A DNA stretch of 16,263 bases. It comes from JBBRNH01 sp038247465. Lineage in GTDB: Bacteria; Bacteroidota; Bacteroidia; Cytophagales; Spirosomataceae. The notes beneath the pieces were generated by a model, which made no database searches, was not told the origin of the DNA, and saw only the letters and a program-made list of their open reading frames with translations. The stretch is from contig JBBRUV010000071.1 in the NCBI GenBank assembly GCA_038247465.1, positions 1 to 16,263 on the forward strand, written 5' to 3'. A program made the translations under genes and the position numbers. Below, in pieces: positions 14,272 through 16,263 of the stretch (position 1 is the stretch's first letter; each line of letters opens with the position of its first letter).

Positions 14272-15765
14272 TTACACCAATTTCCAACCCTCCCGGTATT
14301 GCCGAGATACAAACTGGTTGGCTTCGTCGAAGTTGGTGATCTTCATGGTTTTACCATCCCACAGCATTCGTTTACGGCCCGGATAATCAAAGCCTTTGCC
14401 ACTGGCTTTTGCCGTGCTAAGAATATAACTGCGAATGGCAACGTTCCCCATCAGAACCGACTCGGTGAGGGGGCCGGAGAAATCGAACGACGACGTAAGA
14501 CCTTTGTGTTCGGCACTGTTAAAGCCTGCCTTGCACGCTTCTGTCCAGAACACCTGATGACCATATTCGGGTAGTGTGTTGGCGGGCATGGCAGTTCGGT
14601 CAATTTTTGGAATCTCGAATCGCTGGCCCCCTTTCGTATAAACCTTTGGGTCGTTGCCATACAGTCCGCAGACCATCAGCCCTTTATCGCCAATCATTAG
14701 CATCCCATTCTCGCCATTTTCGGGCATGGGTTCGTTTTCTGGCAAAAACTCAGGCCGGAAAGGTCGAATGCCGCCATCTGACCAGGTCATGGTTACGGCT
14801 GATTTATTTTTGGGTGATGCCGGAAATTTCAGTTCTACGTGTGATGAAGGCGGGCAACCTTCGGGCAGGTATTCGGGAGTCCAATCTTTCAGAAACACGG
14901 CGCCAACGCTGGTTTCAACTTCGGTTGGATAGCCTAATCCCAGCACCCGGAATGGCACGTCCATGATGTGGCAACCAATGTCGCCGAGCGCACCGGCCCC
15001 AAAATTCCACCAGCCGCGCCACTTAAACGGGTGATAAGCAGGCGTATAGCCAACTTTTTCGGCTGGCCCAAGCCACACGTCCCAGGCCAGATCGGCGGGG
15101 GTTTCTGCCGCAGCAACCGGCACCGGAATGCCCTGCGGCCATACGGGGCGGTTTGTCCAGAGATTAATGGTATGCACCTTGCCAATCAAGCCCTTGTCGA
15201 ACCACTCCACCATCTGTTTCTGAGCCGGGTTAGAGCTGCCCTGATTGCCCATCTGCGTGACCACTTTATACTGGCGGGCGGCTTCGGTCAGCATCCGGGC
15301 TTCGGAAATGTTGTGCGTCAAGGGCTTTTGCACGTACACGTGCTTGCCGCGCTGCATGGCGGCCATCGCAATAATGGCGTGGTTATGGTCGGGGGTCGAA
15401 ATCGTTACCGCGTCAATGCTTTTGCCTTCCTTGTCAAACATCTCGCGGAAGTCCCTATAACGTTTGGCGTTGGGGTGCTGCTCAAAGTTTTTCTTTACCT
15501 GGCTATTGCTCCAGTCCACATCGCACAGGGCCACAATGTTGTTGGCCCCCTTGTTAAATGAATTGTTGGTATCGCTAAAACCCTTGCCGCCCGCACCGAC
15601 ACCGGCAATGTTAAGTTTGTCGCTCGGTGCAATAATCCGCGAGCCATCGGTAGCAACCCCACCCAGCACATGGCGCGGCACAATAGAAAACGCGCCGGTG
15701 GCGGCCCCGGCAACGGCCAATGACGCGCCTTTCACAAACTCGCGCCGATTTACTTCGTTTTTCAT
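14272..15765 (-). CDS. Tat-exported Gfo/Idh/MocA-family oxidoreductase
   Basis: 497 residues. The N-terminus has a Tat signal (NRREFVKGASLAVAGAATGA), so the folded, cofactor-loaded enzyme is exported. The Rossmann nucleotide site is GVGAGGKG (55-62) with Asp82 in LCDVD. STPDHNH lies at 123-129. The usual EKP motif appears as QKP (146-148, VYVQKPLTHN), a common variant in this exported Bacteroidota group. GDIGCHIMD (261-269) carries the conserved His266. It ends in the subfamily's GWKL. It probably acts on sugars or cyclitols with a tightly bound NAD(P); substrate unknown. It stands alone, facing pfkB, with the Uma2 remnant 65 bp upstream and no clear promoter box. Confidence 0.93.
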   Translation of the reverse strand: MKNEVNRREFVKGASLAVAGAATGAFSIVPRHVLGGVATDGSRIIAPSDKLNIAGVGAGGKGFSDTNNSFNKGANNIVALCDVDWSNSQVKKNFEQHPNAKRYRDFREMFDKEGKSIDAVTISTPDHNHAIIAMAAMQRGKHVYVQKPLTHNISEARMLTEAARQYKVVTQMGNQGSSNPAQKQMVEWFDKGLIGKVHTINLWTNRPVWPQGIPVPVAAAETPADLAWDVWLGPAEKVGYTPAYHPFKWRGWWNFGAGALGDIGCHIMDVPFRVLGLGYPTEVETSVGAVFLKDWTPEYLPEGCPPSSHVELKFPASPKNKSAVTMTWSDGGIRPFRPEFLPENEPMPENGENGMLMIGDKGLMVCGLYGNDPKVYTKGGQRFEIPKIDRTAMPANTLPEYGHQVFWTEACKAGFNSAEHKGLTSSFDFSGPLTESVLMGNVAIRSYILSTAKASGKGFDYPGRKRMLWDGKTMKITNFDEANQFVSRQYREGWKLV

Positions 15766-15830
15766 AAAAAATTGATTGGTTTACTTTTCCCTAAAAGCAC
15801 TCAGAGCTGCCTGATTTACCCGGTTTGGTA

Positions 15831-16114
15831 TTAGGCTACGAGGTCAATTTTACGGTAGATGTCCTGCATATCCATAATCGAAGTAGGCAAGAAATAATGC
15901 GCCTAATCGGATAATCAGAGCTTCGTGGGTGTCGGTGGCCTGACTCATGATAATAATGTTCCCGTCTAAAAATTGGATGTTGTAGTCAACTTCTTCGGCA
16001 AGGTCAAGGTATTCGTCCTCACGGGTCGGGTATCCGCAAGATTTCGCCTTTTTCGAGTTCGTCGAGGGTTTCGGGCAGTTTGGGCAGGGTTACAACGGCT
16101 TCCACGATGAACAT
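15831..16114 (-). pseudogene. Decayed Uma2-family nuclease gene
   Basis: An ATG at 16114 opens 31 residues (MFIVEAVVTLPKLPETLDEL, then EKGEILRIPDP) and stops at a TGA at 16021-16019. A shift of one base restores a Uma2-like N-terminal piece: EDEYLDLAEEVDYNIQFLDG, NIIIMSQATDTHEALIIRLG, which then stops at 15852-15850. A third frame ends with MDMQDIYRKIDLVA and a TAA at 15833-15831, resembling a Uma2 C-terminus. An intact Uma2 protein has roughly 190 residues; about 95 codons remain, so the PD-(D/E)XK core was deleted. Two frame breaks plus an internal deletion argue for real decay over sequencing error. The IS66-like end lies 10 nt upstream of the ATG. Confidence 0.75.
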
Positions 16115-16124
16115 TAGTTTTTAG

Positions 16125-16263
16125 GTAACTACTCAGGTTGTGTATTGATTAGCAAAGTTGGGTAAAAACTGGTAAACTTGCTCGTTGACTGACTCCGAAC
16201 TCATAGCATCCCTACAGGCCCAGAATCAGGCTTTGACCCAGCAGGTTGCCGTGCTGGAGGAAA
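16125..16263 (+). mobile_element. Left end of an IS66-like insertion sequence (cut by window edge)
   Basis: The element is placed to start at GTAACTACTCAGG (16125), because IS66-family ends begin with GTAA and a transposase-like frame starts 60 nt further in. The short leader fits the single-transposase ISBst12-like branch, not canonical three-gene IS66. IS66 elements make 8-bp target duplications, so GTTTTTAG (16117-16124) is the predicted duplicated target. The right end is outside the window, so the boundary is unproven. Confidence 0.62.
16185..16263 (+). CDS. N-terminus of an IS66-like transposase (partial)
   Basis: From a TTG at 16185, 26 residues run off the window: TDSELIASLQAQNQALTQQV, then AVLEE. 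The heptad-like leucine and glutamine pattern is the coiled-coil that opens IS66 transposases. An in-frame TAA lies at 16173-16175, so the start is confined to this TTG unless the gene begins otherwise. The DDE core is outside the window, so the family assignment is moderate. Confidence 0.62.
   Translation, partial: MTDSELIASLQAQNQALTQQVAVLEE

Noticed and set aside
14968..15561. 197-codon plus-strand open frame inside the Gfo/Idh/MocA gene
   Set aside because: Antisense to a full-length enzyme with Tat signal and all family motifs; no independent start context or domain.

Overview
The window looks like chromosome from a Cytophagales-type Bacteroidota (Spirosoma-like, by inference). The evidence is a TonB receptor paired with a DUF4249 lipoprotein, many SPII lipoproteins and outer-membrane proteins, TAnnTTTG-type promoter boxes, few Shine-Dalgarno sites, a Tat-exported Gfo/Idh/MocA oxidoreductase, and the AACCCCTCCCC-type intergenic repeats I associate with this phylum. 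No rRNA, tRNA or CRISPR array was seen.

Layout. 1-145: the Pro/Ala-rich tail of a gene and a strong intrinsic terminator. 222-6259 (+): an ECF sigma factor overlapping a single-pass membrane protein (putative anti-sigma), an exported probable outer-membrane protein, then a TonB-dependent receptor and a DUF4249 lipoprotein, plausibly one envelope/uptake module. 6282-6333: an inverted repeat between convergent genes. 6335-7778 (-): a small lipoprotein and an M28/glutaminyl-cyclase-like lipoprotein. 7888-8255 (-): a frame-broken gene remnant. 8251-11012 (-): a tightly packed run, GNAT > cysS > xisH > xisI, with the AT-richer xisHI pair lying behind an essential tRNA synthetase gene. 11137-11969 (+): a Xre/RES toxin-antitoxin pair whose toxin carries Lys where the family has its signature Glu. 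12017-14129 (+): a GNAT-like protein and a PfkB-family kinase, 4 nt apart. 14155-14250: a second, compound copy of the convergent-gene repeat. 14272-15765 (-): a Tat-exported Gfo/Idh/MocA oxidoreductase. 15831-16114 (-): a decayed Uma2-family gene. 16125-end (+): the left end of an IS66-like element.

The most notable points are the accessory genes in several states of decay: XisHI apparently intact inside a cysS operon, RES probably disarmed by one substitution beside an intact antitoxin, Uma2 broken by frameshift and internal deletion with an insertion sequence 10 bp from its start, and an unidentified gene split across two frames. There is also a repeat family that marks both convergent gene junctions with an intact flank on each side. 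I found no clearly new multi-gene system. The best candidate for functional work is GNAT-cysS-xisH-xisI.
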